The notes below the pieces were generated by a model, which was not told the DNA's origin, ran no database searches, and was given only the letters and a program-made list of their open reading frames with translations. The translations under genes and the position numbers were made by a program. Of a stretch of 64,000 nucleotides of DNA, positions 52,090 to 64,000 are shown piece by piece. The first letter of the stretch is position 1. The number at the start of each line of letters is the position of its first letter. The DNA is from Congeria kusceri (Eukaryota; Mollusca; Bivalvia; Myida; Dreissenidae). Location of the stretch: the NCBI GenBank assembly GCA_027627225.1, contig CM051026.1:3446701-3510700 (forward strand), written 5' to 3'.

Positions 52090-53794
52090 CTTGTGATGCA
52101 AACTTGTAAGAAAACATCAACAATATTAAAGATACTGGATAATGATTGATGACATTGTTAGAAAGTGCTTATTATACAAATTGAGAATATGTATTAATTC
52201 GTATGCGTTTAATGGACTTTAAATGTTGATACATTGCTACCTTTACGAATTTGTTTCATTGTATACTAGCAAAACGGTTAATTAAATAGTACTATGTATT
52301 ATCTCTACCTTGCGTGTTCCGTTGTTAGGTTGAGTTTCCATATTAGCATTTTTCTCTTTAGTTACTACATGTATATGCAAAACTAAAGTCAGTGCTCTTT
52401 TTTATTTAACATGTTTCAATTTACCATATATAGTTTTGCTGTACACATCGAGTTACTTGTGTTTGAATGGATGTAAACGAGCTTAAACAGTTTATTAAAA
52501 GAAACATTATTGCGCGATAAATTATATAAGCTAACGCAAAACCAACAGTACATGGTATGATATTATTGTAAACCAGACCAGGTTGTGTGTGCGCGTAAAT
52601 AAAGCATTACAATCATTAGTTTCATTGTGCCAGACCCTATGGCATGAACATAATAGAGTAATGGCAGTGAAATTGATGGAATATCCTGCTTATTCGCTTT
52701 GGCATTTGATGGAAATGAAATGAGAAATTTTGATGTTTTTTAACCTAAAAATTTATGTATTGCAAAACAAAATCAGCTGTCACAAATATTTGTTAACATG
52801 TATACAAATGCAACCATACCAGCATGATACAGCATTTTATAAAAAGGCTTTTACGTGTAAGAAATCACATGTTCCAAAACAATAGCTATAATACAAATGA
52901 CACATTAAATACTAATGGGTCTATTATCAAAGCAGGGACTATACTCCCCACCAAAATACCATGGTCGTAGGGATACTGTACATGAAGTTTAATTATATTT
53001 GAGTAATAGATTCATGAGACTACATATAGCACAAACATGAAATTATTTATAATTCGAACAATTACTCTGAAAAATCATCAAAACCACGTAACAAGATGCT
53101 CTTATGCTTATGGTAAGGTAGTGGCAATTATTTCCGGAGTTTTAGCACAGAAACGGTCAACAACAACATCTAATAATCAATGGGCAAACACTCTGTGACA
53201 AGATCCTCTGACTGAAACAACCTCGCAATGGGCGCATTTCAATACGAAACTATATGGAAAATGTAATAAATACAAATATTTGTTATGCATTCATGTTTAA
53301 GAGGTTGAACTTTTGTTTTTAATATCTGAATCATACCTTCCGTGTAATTGGACACTTGGTCATTGTACGATCTGCAATTATAATAAAATCAGTCCAATGA
53401 ATAAATGTGTATTTTTTGTGTTTATTAAATCATTGTGCATTGTATTATTTATATTTAATGAATTCAATGCACATGCTTGGTTCGTATTTGGTAAATTACG
53501 TTTGGGGTTATCAGATAGTAAGTTATTCATGATATGCTAGTTTCACCAAAAAACACGAACAAAGGAATTAAGTAAACACGTATCATGTTATTGGCACAGA
53601 TGGTAAAGTCTATGTGTAAGTTAATCCTAGAAATAAAAGTTGGAATCAAAATAATTCACTAATACACAAACAAAATAATAAAACGGTTGAATGCAAAATT
53701 ACAATCTGAGCAATGACGAACATGTTTGAATACCTGTAATGCACAATATGCGCATTGCGATCGCTAAGAGTAGTAGTAGGAGCAGCATCAATAT

Positions 53795-54673
<879 letters not shown>

Positions 54674-54821
54674 TAGTACTATAACGCTGGCTATTCGCCT
54701 TTCTTGTTTTAGTAGAGTTCTAATAATGTAGTACCAAAAACAAAAGTGATTTTAATACTACAAAACAAACCTGGTAATTAAAATAGTACCCTGTAGTAGT
54801 ACCAACAACTTTGTCGTTTTA

Positions 54822-54871
54822 CAGTAGTAGTAGTAGTAGTAGTAGTAGAAGTAGTAGTAGTAGTAGTAGTA
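54822..54871 (+). repeat. (AGT)n microsatellite, inverted relative to the ACT array
   Basis: About 16 AGT triplets with one AGA. Being the complement of the (ACT)n array that ends 150 bp upstream, the two can pair as a long imperfect hairpin around the spacer at 54673-54821. Confidence 0.95.
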
Positions 54872-55314
54872 TGGCGTCGTTATTGTATTCCTTGTTATCA
54901 CATGTCGAAGTTCCTGAAATTTGTAAATGTATGCATGCATGATATCTTTTAGCTTATTATTAGGCCCGGTTAAGCTAACTTCATATTTACAATTAACAGT
55001 ATTATTACATTGCAAATCATAGCCAAACAGTTAATAAATGCTAATTCCGCATCTTAATTTTATATCGGTTCACCGATTATGTTAACTGAGCTTGATAATA
55101 ATTGATGTTGATATTCAATTTTCACACACATATTTCTAAGATGGCATTTACCTTAACAAACATCGCAATATTTAGTTACATTGTATGTCACAGCCTGTCA
55201 AGTATTTCTAATGGTTTTAGTTTAATAGTAAATAATTAGAAACCTTCGAGGAAGTGATTGTGCACATTGATACCCTGGTCTGAATTGTCCTTAATCGTGC
55301 TGCCAGCCAGAAAC

Positions 55315-55632
55315 CTATTTCAGTGCTAGCGCAACTCGCACCGGTGTAGCTTCCACAGCATTTGTATTGCCCGTATGTTCTCTCTGTTGCCTTTAAGATA
55401 ATAAACAATCCTCCGTGTCCAGTGAAGTAAACTGCATAGTATTCTCCAAAGGTCTGCTCCAACAGATAACATGATTTAAGTAGGGTGTCGCATTCTGCTA
55501 GTCGTGTTTCACTGGTAGAACTGGTGTTTTTGAAATGAAACTCAATATTAGAGTTCGACAGGCATTCGATGGTAGAAACTGTCTGGCTGACTGATTTATT
55601 CAAAACAATGTTGTCAGACATTGAATATTGCA
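55315..55632 (-). CDS. putative immunoglobulin-like domain exon (318 bp, phase 1-1)
   Basis: Minus strand, strong acceptor GTCTTCTTTTCAG just before 55632 and donor ATAG/GTTTCTGG at 55315; 318 bp, with one base borrowed and one left, as for many Ig and EGF domain exons. It encodes about 106 residues with VSTIECLSNS (candidate B-strand Cys), NTSSTSETRLAECDTL, a second Cys near KSCYLLEQ, and YGQYKCCGSYTGASCAS, the G-x-Y-x-C pattern of an Ig F strand. N-glycosylation sites NKS and NTS are present. Signal peptide and neighbouring exons were not found. It may be the 5' part of the gene whose tail exons are at 47.4-49.1 kb. Confidence 0.5.
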
Positions 55633-56279
55633 CTGAAAAGAAGACGGTTAATTTTAAATGTCAAACGATAATAACAATACAGTTTATATCAAGTATTTTA
55701 GAGCATCCATTCGGTTACATGAATGTGCATGCAATATTTGCAATATATATCGCAATATCCTAAAATTACAGATGTTTCTACATTTCAATCATATATCGTC
55801 AACTTCAGTTAAATTCAGCGTTAGTTAACAGTAGCATACTTAACAACAGTAGGGTCATTAATATGTTGATACGATTTCTTGTCGTTGAGTATTAACAAAG
55901 ACTGGTGACAAAGTATCCCCGAAGTGTGGTCAACTTCAAAGCTGCTTCTGCACACATGATGAGAGATATATAATTGAGGTCGGGACATATTTTACAATGT
56001 CAAAGTAACGAAAATCACAAACTGCAAGCGATTAAGCATCACTTTATAGTGTAATAATAATTTCAAATAATAGCGGACATTACCACTCGTTTAGGAAAAC
56101 CCTTCTAAAAATAGACTACCACTGTTCGGTGTGTAATATTGAAGATGTGATGTTAACTATGCATGTCCAGTATTATTACAACGAAAGATTACATGATATT
56201 TTAACTTTTGTATTCCTTTTATTGATTGATTTCTTTTTAAAATATTACATTAAATATATCGGGAAAAGTCGTACAATTA

Positions 56280-56365
56280 AATTTAAAGCAAAAAAGTCCC
56301 GAGTTTCTGCGGGGCATTGAACCTGGGTCCTCCGCGCCGCTAAACACGTTAACATGCATTGGAAA
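56280..56365 (-). repeat. tRNA-like (SINE-type) segment
   Basis: The minus strand carries TTTAGCGGCGCGGAGGACCC and AGGTTCAATGCC, resembling a Pol III A box and a good B box (GGTTCRANNCC) with tRNA-like spacing. It does not fold convincingly into a complete tRNA by eye, so a tRNA-derived SINE relic is the better reading. Confidence 0.35.
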
Positions 56366-57840
56366 GCTCTTAGCGCTACTTGTGTTTTGTAAACTAAGGA
56401 GTTCCGGAAACGAAATCGATTGGTTGTATGGGCCACGTGGTAAGTTTGCAACAACAACAGCCTAGTATAAATAGTTGAAAACCGTCTCGAGACGCTTTTG
56501 AAATCGGGTTGAAACAATGCGTTGTAATGAATAAACCAATGTGTATCCAACTTGTGTTAATGTGTCAAGAATGTTAGTGCAGTCAGTTGTTTCAACCAAT
56601 ATATGAGTTTACTAGATTTGAAACATTTTTTTTCATTTTTGCCATTTCCCATATCTTTGACGCAGCAGTTTTAAAGCTGCAGTACATAGCTTTCAATAAG
56701 TGAATGATCTGTATTTAAATACATACAACTGTTACCAGTTTGGACGATCAATAAAAATGTGTGAGATAGGAACGATGCAAAACGAGATACAACCTAACCT
56801 GCGAAATCATAACTACCTTGAATAACACGAACAGCCAGAAATATCACCAACATGTTGACCTTGACCTAAAACATAGAAATATATGTGGGTTACACTGTGT
56901 CAACAACGTCGTTTCATAACATTACATGTTTTAGCAATACAATTCAGGGTTTCCAGCAGGTCTGTATCTCTTGTCGGACCCGACATGCCTTCAAAACAGT
57001 TAGTCATTTGCCGACATGCTTTAATAATGCCGACATGCCTTAATTTTCAAAGGGACAACCGTTGTCTAAGTGATGGGTCATAAACACACGCCGTACTAAG
57101 GTCTCACTTCCAACAGTGTAATTGACAAGGGACTTAACGGTGTAGTCCCGCCATCAACGATCTAGTTAGCCATCGCATCAAATAACGTGACTAGTCCATA
57201 AACGTTTGTCGTGTGCATGGCACCATAATTTGAAAATAAATAATTATATAAATATAAATAACAACTCCTTTTACACAATACATGGCATTTCCGCGGGTAT
57301 TACGTAAGGTGTGCACTATATTACTTCAAGCTGCAGAATGTGATATTGGTGTGTGATATAGCTCTATATATGCTCTCTACTTAAACGTCTCTATTTGACC
57401 TTGCCCGTGTTCATATATATAGTATGAATGCCGTGTGGTAAATACTATTCTGTTTCACTTTGAAAACAAATTAAAGCTCATGCGCACAAGCGAACACTTG
57501 GATTTGTTTTCTAAATCGTTTGACAAAGAGTTTCAAACAGTAGCATATCGCAGTCAATAGCAAATATTGCCGCAATTATAGTGGTATTTGTAAAGCTATT
57601 AACGAATATTTCCAAAAACTGATTGAAAAAGGATAATATCGAGATAGGCTTTGTGACATGATTGAAAATTGATGCAATAAGATAACCTTTGTTTATTGTA
57701 TACGCTCGTAATCGATGTTATGTGAATATACAGGTAAAGGCGACACATGTGAATATCTGCCTTTACAACAGACTGTTTTTACATGATTATTAATTAGTAA
57801 TGAACATACATGTTGTCCGATAAACTTTACCTTATACATT
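56366..57840. other. non-coding region
   Basis: No gene or clear repeat recognised. A DNA segment around 56945-57045 repeats CCGACATGCCTT-like sequence three times (CCCGACATGCCTTC, GCCGACATGCTTTA, GCCGACATGCCTTA), apparently a short degenerate repeat. Confidence 0.4.
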
Positions 57841-57890
57841 ATTATATGTTTTTCAGTGAAATATCGGATTTTATTGGTGAAATATAAAAT

Positions 57891-57960
57891 GTTATATTTT
57901 CACTGTTGGAGCAGTGAAAATATAAGATTTATATTTTCACTGCAGTGAAAATATAAAATA
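57891..57960. repeat. pair of palindromes (TTTTCACTG...CAGTGAAAA)
   Basis: First an interrupted palindrome, TATATTTTCACTG - TTGGAG - CAGTGAAAATATA. Then, at 57929-57956, a perfect 28-bp palindrome whose halves are TTATATTTTCACTG and CAGTGAAAATATAA. They belong to a TCAGTGAAATAT-rich stretch starting at about 57853 and could extrude as hairpins. Probably the terminus of a fold-back transposon. Confidence 0.85.
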
Positions 57961-58178
57961 AAACGTACACGTTTTCTTCCAAAAGCATCGATCTACCAGT
58001 ATAGATGTATCTCCCTTTGCAAATGTATAGGCATTCACGATATTTACATATATAAAAAAACACATGATAAAATTAAACACACATTTAATTTAGCGACAAC
58101 GCCGCAAAAATTATGGCTCGTTTTTCCCACCATACTTATGATAGACAATTTTACTATCATTTATGACGCCATTTTTAT

Positions 58179-58188
58179 GACGTCATAA
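58179..58188. promoter_or_regulatory. CRE-like palindrome ATGACGTCAT
   Basis: ATGACGTCAT inside TTTTTATGACGTCATAATAA contains the full consensus binding site of CREB/ATF bZIP factors (TGACGTCA). It lies within repeat-derived sequence, so it may simply be a transposon-borne site; no promoter is identified beside it. Confidence 0.3.
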
Positions 58189-58269
58189 TAAAAAAACGTG
58201 TGACGTTTAAGCTTATCTTTGCGCAATTTTATTTATTTATTGTCCAAAAGCATAACATAAAATAAAAAT

Positions 58270-58411
58270 GTTGATTTCAGTGAATGATCGAATATCTATT
58301 TCACTCGTGGTCGGAGAAAAATATATTTTCACTCGTGGCTACGCCACTTGTAATTGTATTTTTTCCTATGACCATTCGTGAAATAAAATTCGATCATTCA
58401 CAGAAATCAAC
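58270..58411. mobile_element. 142-bp inverted-repeat element
   Basis: The left arm begins GTTGATTTCAGTGAATGATC and continues GAATATCTATTTCACTCGTGG. The reverse complement of the right arm begins GTTGATTTCTGTGAATGATC and continues GAATTTTATTTCACGAATGG. Arms of about 60 bp flank a centre with CTCGTGGCTACGCCACTTG. The shared TTTCAGTGAA motif with 57853-57960 suggests that 57.85-58.41 kb is one composite element of about 560 bp. Confidence 0.75.
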
Positions 58412-59465
58412 AAATATGCTATATCTATTGAGTGTTTATTTTCACGAATTATAATTGTGTAACCGTTTGTTTGTGTTTGTATGTACATAGACGATAGACG
58501 TGGAAGCTGATATGTCGCGAATATTTAATCATCAAATGCGGCGAATAAAGCACGGATTACGCGTCGAATTTATTGAACAAATTAAAACAATGCATCATTC
58601 TAATTCAAGACAGTCATATACTCTACTTCGAGTAAACGTGTACTGTTATTATAATGCAGCATAATGATACCGTTTTATAGTCTGTCTATGAAATATTACA
58701 CAACTTATTGAACTTTACACACATTGTAAGTATAAGAAATAATACTGGCAATACACAAAACACACACATTTAATATCAAAAACCAAAATACTTTCAAACA
58801 ACCCCTTTTTCTTTGTTTTCATATTAAACTATGTCAATATGATTACTGTGAGAGTGATAAAATTATTACGTAAAAATAGAAGATAAACAATTGAAACTTA
58901 AAGTTTGATGCATTTGACACATTTTTAAATGAGTACTACTATTCATGTACTAAAATGAATTTACCAAAATTTGTACAAAATGCACATAACAAAATGACAT
59001 TCTGAAAAAACATGAATGTAATTACAGTTTAACTATGAAAACAAACTCATGTTCTAAATAACACAACATTATTACAGAGTTCGTTAACGTCAAATGTTCA
59101 TCTGTGTGACCTTTGAAGACACAGTTTGAACTATTATCGACCTGAACTTCATGAAAAAATTATGTCTGTTCCTCACAATAATTGACACTTTTCATTTTTA
59201 TGATAATAAATGGTACGAAATAATTAATAATGCATCTGGAATTATTATGCCAATTAAAACAAGCATTCTTTAATTTTAAACTTAAACTTTTAGCTTAACA
59301 CTATACTTTAGTAATGCCTGGGGATTATTATGCCCCTTAACAAGACATCCTTTTGAATTCAAATTAACATGAACGAACGCCTTGGATATCATTGATAACA
59401 TATTAAGTGTTAATCACTAAATTAACCTAGTTAACTTCAAGTGGACACAGCTTCGTGATTGGTAT

Positions 59466-59820
59466 GATGATTTACTTCTTATCGACAAGAACCTTCACAT
59501 AACGAATGTTCATCACTTCTCGGAAAGTTTTGTAGAACACGTCCCATCGGCCAATGTCCTCTCGGTGTATAAGGACGCACGACAATGACGATGTCGTCTA
59601 CGGAAATGTCTTTCTCCTCACGATGCCACTGTTTGCGACTTTTGAGGCTGGGGAGCCATTCCTTGAGCCAGCAACGCCAAAAATGACGGATGAGTTCCTG
59701 TACGCGACGCCATCTTTGCTTTGGGTGGAAAGCTGTACTGTCAACTGATTGTGGAGCAAAGACACCTCCACCTCGGCCATGAAGGAAGTGGCTTGGTGTA
59801 TATGTCAATACAAGACACAA
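59466..59820 (-). pseudogene. BEL/Pao retrotransposon integrase C-terminal relic
   Basis: Minus-strand open stretch of 113 codons. It reads TPSHFLHGRGGGVFAP, then PKQRWRRVQELIRHFW with W..EWLP following, DDIVIVV and YTPRGHWPMGRVL. This is the typical end of BEL/Pao integrases (TPxHFL, RWRRVQxLxxxFWxxW, VxDxVLVxxxxxPRGxWPxGRV; DUF5641-type). The frame slips by one base after the GRVLQNF segment: the expected VKVLV ending is readable in the next frame. No LTRs, gag, protease or reverse transcriptase were seen nearby, so it is an isolated fragment. Confidence 0.8.
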
Positions 59821-61910
59821 TCAGATGACAATGTACAATTATTAAAATGAATTACCTGTTACATTGATATCAATCAAAACTGCAGTCTATAATTTTGTTA
59901 TCTTGTGCTACCAATGGAAAACGAAACTAAATATATGAAACGGAAGGCTATACAAAAATAACGTACACACTGGTTTTTTAAGGCTGTTAAACTTTAGAGA
60001 TTCTACTTATTGTGTACCAATGTTTGTTTTTATTAATTAGAAAAGAGAAATCCTGTTCTTTTTAAATTGTGAGTAAATCATTGTATTATGTAAAATCCTG
60101 ATGATTGACGCACTATTTTATTAATATCTCATGATTTTCTGTAATAACTGAACTGTTAAATGAAGTTGACTGAATACTTATATTTTAGTAAATATGGCTA
60201 TAAGCAAAGGAATTGTGTGGGCACTTTCTTTTATATAGATCTTAGACCAGATAGTGGGTCTTAAACCAACAAACTATATAAATATGACCTCTTTCCTTAA
60301 CTGTGCGCAAACTTCAGCAAGTATTAAGGTAGTATTTGCTTGAATATTGACCGGTCATGGGTGTTAACAATCACTATTAATGTCGACAGAGCTATTAAGC
60401 GGATATCCAGTCTTCACCGCATTGCTGATATCGGCAGCACCCTGTTGCATGTTATAAACTTTCACGTTTGTGTAATATTGACGGCAAAGGGGAGATAACG
60501 GTAGCTATACCAATAATTTAGATATCCAAACGTAAATTAAGATTGCGAAGAGCCTTGAAGTGTATTAAAATATTACTCGGTGTGTCAATATAATTTCGAT
60601 GCATGCGTATCTTTATTTTAGTGTATGTGTTATTGCATTTGGTTTATTGTTTTTTCTTTAATATCGTGAAGTTGGAACTTAATACTGTTGGCAATAGCGG
60701 TTTTGCGTGTTTTGTGGTGATACTTGGATAATTTAAATCACCGATTATGACATTCATAAAGCTACTTTTGCGTACTAAACCGAATAACTTGCATATTCAT
60801 TGGTAGAAATAAAGTTCAAGAATGCTAAACATCTATTCGAAATATTGAATTGAATCAACTAAACTGAAAATGCGTAATAGCATATAAATTAATTGAAGTT
60901 ATTCGACTTGCAATCCACTAACATGCTTTGCATTGATTTAAACAGTATGCGATTAGCATTAAAGAGGGTACATAATGTAGCTGCGTCTAACAAGTACATC
61001 AGAATAAAGGGTGATTTTCCTTTTCCTAGTTATTGTGTGTTCGCTTTAACATCTCGTGTGTACGGAAGTTTCTTTCCCCCTCTTGTTTTTATTTAGTTAA
61101 TTATTTAGAATAAAACATAAAGTTGCATCTCGCATAACAATATCTTTACTGTATGTTTTATGTTGCAATACAATGCTGGTGTAATTGTACAGGATTCATT
61201 TAGATGGCTTCCATTCTAAATACCGTTGCGTTTAGTGCACATGTCGATACATGCAGGTTACGTTTATAGTTCACCACTTTTCCAATCCATTTGAGTTATG
61301 GCCATGTTTGTAAAATATTGTGTTAATACCAGAATAATGCATATGAGAGTCAATAAATAAACGTTGAGAAGTTAAACCAATTCGATTTCAAATTTGTTTT
61401 AAAATCGGCAAATAATGAATATAGTTTTATGATGTTTTAGATTGTTTTCTTTTGTGCATTTGCAACACATCGTTACAACGAATATATAATTAACACTAAA
61501 CATGCATATGCATAGTTGTATATATTCGCGATGGCTCTTGTTTCGTTGTCCTCAATCTGTGCAGGATTTCAAGTTCGCTTCTCATATTACATGTAATCTA
61601 AACGTAGGTCTAAACGTCGGTCAATAAAGTTTTGGTAACTACTATCACCGGAGTTAAGCCTTGTGATTGCATCGATATACACGTCAAGGTGTAACAGATG
61701 AGCAGACCTGTTTAGTTATAGTTAAGCTTGTTATATCATTAACTGTAAATGTTATCGTGCTAATAAACCGCCTTGTATACCATTAGTATTACAATTGCGT
61801 TCATGTACCTTGTGAATTAATATCATGTATTACTATATTGCATAGCATGTCTGTGTTTCCGTACAAAATCTGATAAATAATCTGAATGTGCACCATTTAA
61901 ACAACTCTAT

Positions 61911-61937
61911 GAACTCTATGAACTCTATGAACGTGTA
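61911..61937 (+). repeat. 9-bp tandem repeat, 3 copies
   Basis: AACTCTATG repeated three times, followed by AACGTG. Confidence 0.9.
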
Positions 61938-62854
61938 TACAGTTGACTCTAATTTTAGATAATAATTTCTACAAAAGCATCTATTCATTTCCGTTGCTTA
62001 ACACAAACGGCGCTAAATATACTAGTTACACATTATTAACACGTTAAAGACATACATTTCGAATGGTAATTCGATATATTGTTACAATGCCTCGATTCAT
62101 TCGATTAAAAAAAATAGTGTTATGATGGCTTTATTATGCAACAATCAAAAACTGAAAATATATAATGTCTCACAGTTTTATCAGCAGCACTGGTTATGAC
62201 ATATGTGCGGTTTCTATTGTTCATTAACTTTGCATTGTGCGCTGTCAATGTATTTCACTGCAGCTTTCGCATATAATTTCCCATTCGCTCTTTGGATTGC
62301 TTCTCACAATTTGCCTTTAAAACACATTGAACATCGGCCTTTATGTTACAAAAGAATAAATACAAGAGCTGTCAGCGCGCTCGACTATTTAAAGTATTTC
62401 AGAAGGTACATATTTTGGAAAGTGGAACGGAAATACATGTGTTGACATACAAAGCCGAGTTATGGAAATTATGTCGTCAATTTATTCCATATAGTTTAGA
62501 AATTATAAGATTCTGGAACAAACACTTTAACCCCAAAATATATTTTAAATGTTGTCATACCTCTGTCGAAATACAAATCACAGTAATGCTAGAGTTGATT
62601 ATAAATATATGAATTCCAAGGTGCAATTACAATACTTTTGAATGAAAACTTTACACTGAAAATCTATGTGAAAAATGGGCATAACTCAGTCACAATGCAA
62701 AACAGGGTTATGTGGATTATGGCACCTGATGCCGTGGTTGAGACACGTTTATAATTTGACTTTCAAGTGACTAACATATCCAGGTTTGAAGTTATTTACT
62801 TTCGATTAACAACTTAAATCTGAACATCTATTTGACAACTATGCCTGGGGACCA

Positions 62855-62945
62855 GGTTCCGGACAGGGAATTGAACCCCGGACCTGCCGGACCTTCCTCT
62901 ACGAATAGTCGAGCTAAAACTACAGCTCCATCAGCAGTCGGATCA
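62855..62945 (-). repeat. tRNA-like (SINE-type) segment
   Basis: The minus strand reads GTAGTTTTAGCTCGACTATT, resembling an A box, then CCGGGGTTCAATTCCCTG, a good B box. The 3' half pairs like a T arm, but the whole does not make a normal tRNA cloverleaf. It sits within the duplicated segment; the equivalent place in the other copy (about 11640-11700) is GC-rich but lacks the B box. Confidence 0.4.
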
Positions 62946-64000
62946 AATACAGAAACGGCATCTACGTATATTATGCGTTGACTTGAAACACCGTCAAATG
63001 TAGTAAATGATCATACTAAAATTATCACTGGTTCATGTTCGGTAAACAAAAGTTGCATCCGTATTCCGTACATTTCGCTATTATCCCATCTGCGAGCTGG
63101 AAGCAATGGCTTTTAAGTCGTTAAATTCCCAGAATTCCTCGTGCTACTGTATACAGGACAATGTTGTTTTATCATTATCATTATAGCTCGTACTGTATAT
63201 TCATGTTCGGTGTTAAAAGTGTTGCTACTTTATTAAACGTCACTCGTCAATTTGTTCCCTGCATTGGTCTAAATTTGTGCATTTAAACGAAGCATGGTCA
63301 AAAAAGCGTGTCTGTTTGCAGCCGAATGTGCCAATAAAGAGACTTTACTATGCAAACATGTTCGACTTTGTCATAGATTATGCATACATGTTGTTTATTT
63401 AATACTCAATGCAATTCAACGACAATAAACAAGCAAATACAACTTGTATTTTCACCGTTATTAGCTCACTATGTTTTCGAAAGCGAGCATCGCTATCTTC
63501 CTCGACATCTAGATCAAACGCAATAGAACGTTGCCGCCATTCGTTAAACTGCTTGCTAGCCTGTTTTAATGTGATTTATCATCGACTCCTGTACCCAAAA
63601 GACTCTCATAGCAAACCATGTCAGTTCGATTATACGATATAATTTCATATGTGAGTACAGCTGAAAGTCTTGTCTCGAAGTGGCCGGGAATTCACAAATG
63701 ACTACGATATATCCTAGCAATTACTGATGTTTTACAGTAAAAAACATCAGTGGAAAACTTGTTCATGGCTAGGTATGTCCTTCCACAGGCGTTACCACCA
63801 GGCGTTGAAACCCACTTCGACGTTACCAACAATTTGAGTAAAAAACTGCCAGAAAAAAACGTAGTTATTGTATTTAAAGTCAGAAGTGAGTAAGTCACAT
63901 TCAGCAAGTTGAGCTGAATTTTGTTATTGATCCTTACTGTAATTATATTGATGCAACTTGCGTCACTGTACATGTCAGTAACCTACAATATGCATTGTAC

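Larger units (their letters stand above)
60420..64000 (+). repeat. diverged segmental duplication, copy 2 (runs off the window)
   Basis: Matches 7215-12720 block by block in the same orientation, with many substitutions and several large gaps (about 3.6 kb here against 5.5 kb there). The last recognisable match is GTTATTGAT..TTACTGTAATTA at about 63919 with the equivalent at about 12686. The 47-bp minisatellite that follows in copy 1 has no counterpart before the window ends. No reading frame appears conserved. Confidence 0.75.

Overview
The window is eukaryotic nuclear DNA, AT-rich and mostly non-coding. It most resembles a bivalve mollusc. The grounds are the roughly 145-bp GACCTAGTGACCTAG repeat at 50.0-51.6 kb, the TIR element with AGGCGTAAAAAA ends at 22.5 kb, abundant ACATGTA-type sequence, decayed LINE and BEL/Pao pieces, and small exons in long introns. 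A dreissenid is possible, but the species cannot be fixed by eye. No rRNA, canonical tRNA, operon or CRISPR array was seen. Almost every long ORF is a by-product of a tandem repeat or a transposon relic.

Layout. 1-12.7 kb is gene-poor and holds old low-copy duplications; the 7.2-12.7 kb part recurs, diverged and in the same orientation, at 60.4-64.0 kb. 12.72-13.58 kb is a 47-bp minisatellite of 18 copies. 14.25-22.05 kb is one composite: an (AGT)n array, a broken non-LTR retrotransposon (endonuclease, reverse transcriptase, C-terminal region), then a second (AGT)n array. Inside the retrotransposon the segment encoding the catalytic ADD box is repeated four times. A TIR/MITE-like element lies at 22.53-22.87 kb.

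24.1-31.0 kb (minus strand) holds a multi-exon gene or decaying gene that no single ORF reveals. I reconstructed it from splice sites and matching intron phases. Exons suggest an ectodomain, a transmembrane segment and a cytoplasmic tail with about ten copies of a D-P-L-Y-[ST]-x-V tyrosine motif, then a 25-bp micro-exon and small C-terminal exons with two possible ends. Three in-frame TAA codons and one frameshift mark decay, allelic damage or sequence error. A 48-bp minisatellite (15 copies) sits in one of its introns.

31.5-47.0 kb is a continuous satellite of about 56-bp monomers, roughly 275 copies. It contains a near-identical block of about 3.9 kb in tandem (33.26-37.20 and 37.20-41.09 kb). 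Past it, 47.4-55.6 kb (minus strand) carries a second set of cryptic exons. These are three phase-matched C-terminal mini-exons, a cysteine-bearing exon near 52 kb and a 318-bp phase 1-1 Ig-like exon at 55.3-55.6 kb. A large (ACT)n array with a 354-bp internal duplication lies at 53.8-54.7 kb. 57.8-58.4 kb carries fold-back repeats, and 59.5-59.8 kb a BEL/Pao integrase C-terminal relic.

The biological picture is two putative immunoglobulin/receptor-type loci on the same strand, separated by a satellite that has expanded by block duplication, in DNA repeatedly invaded by transposons and trinucleotide arrays. All splice models are hand inferences and carry modest confidence.
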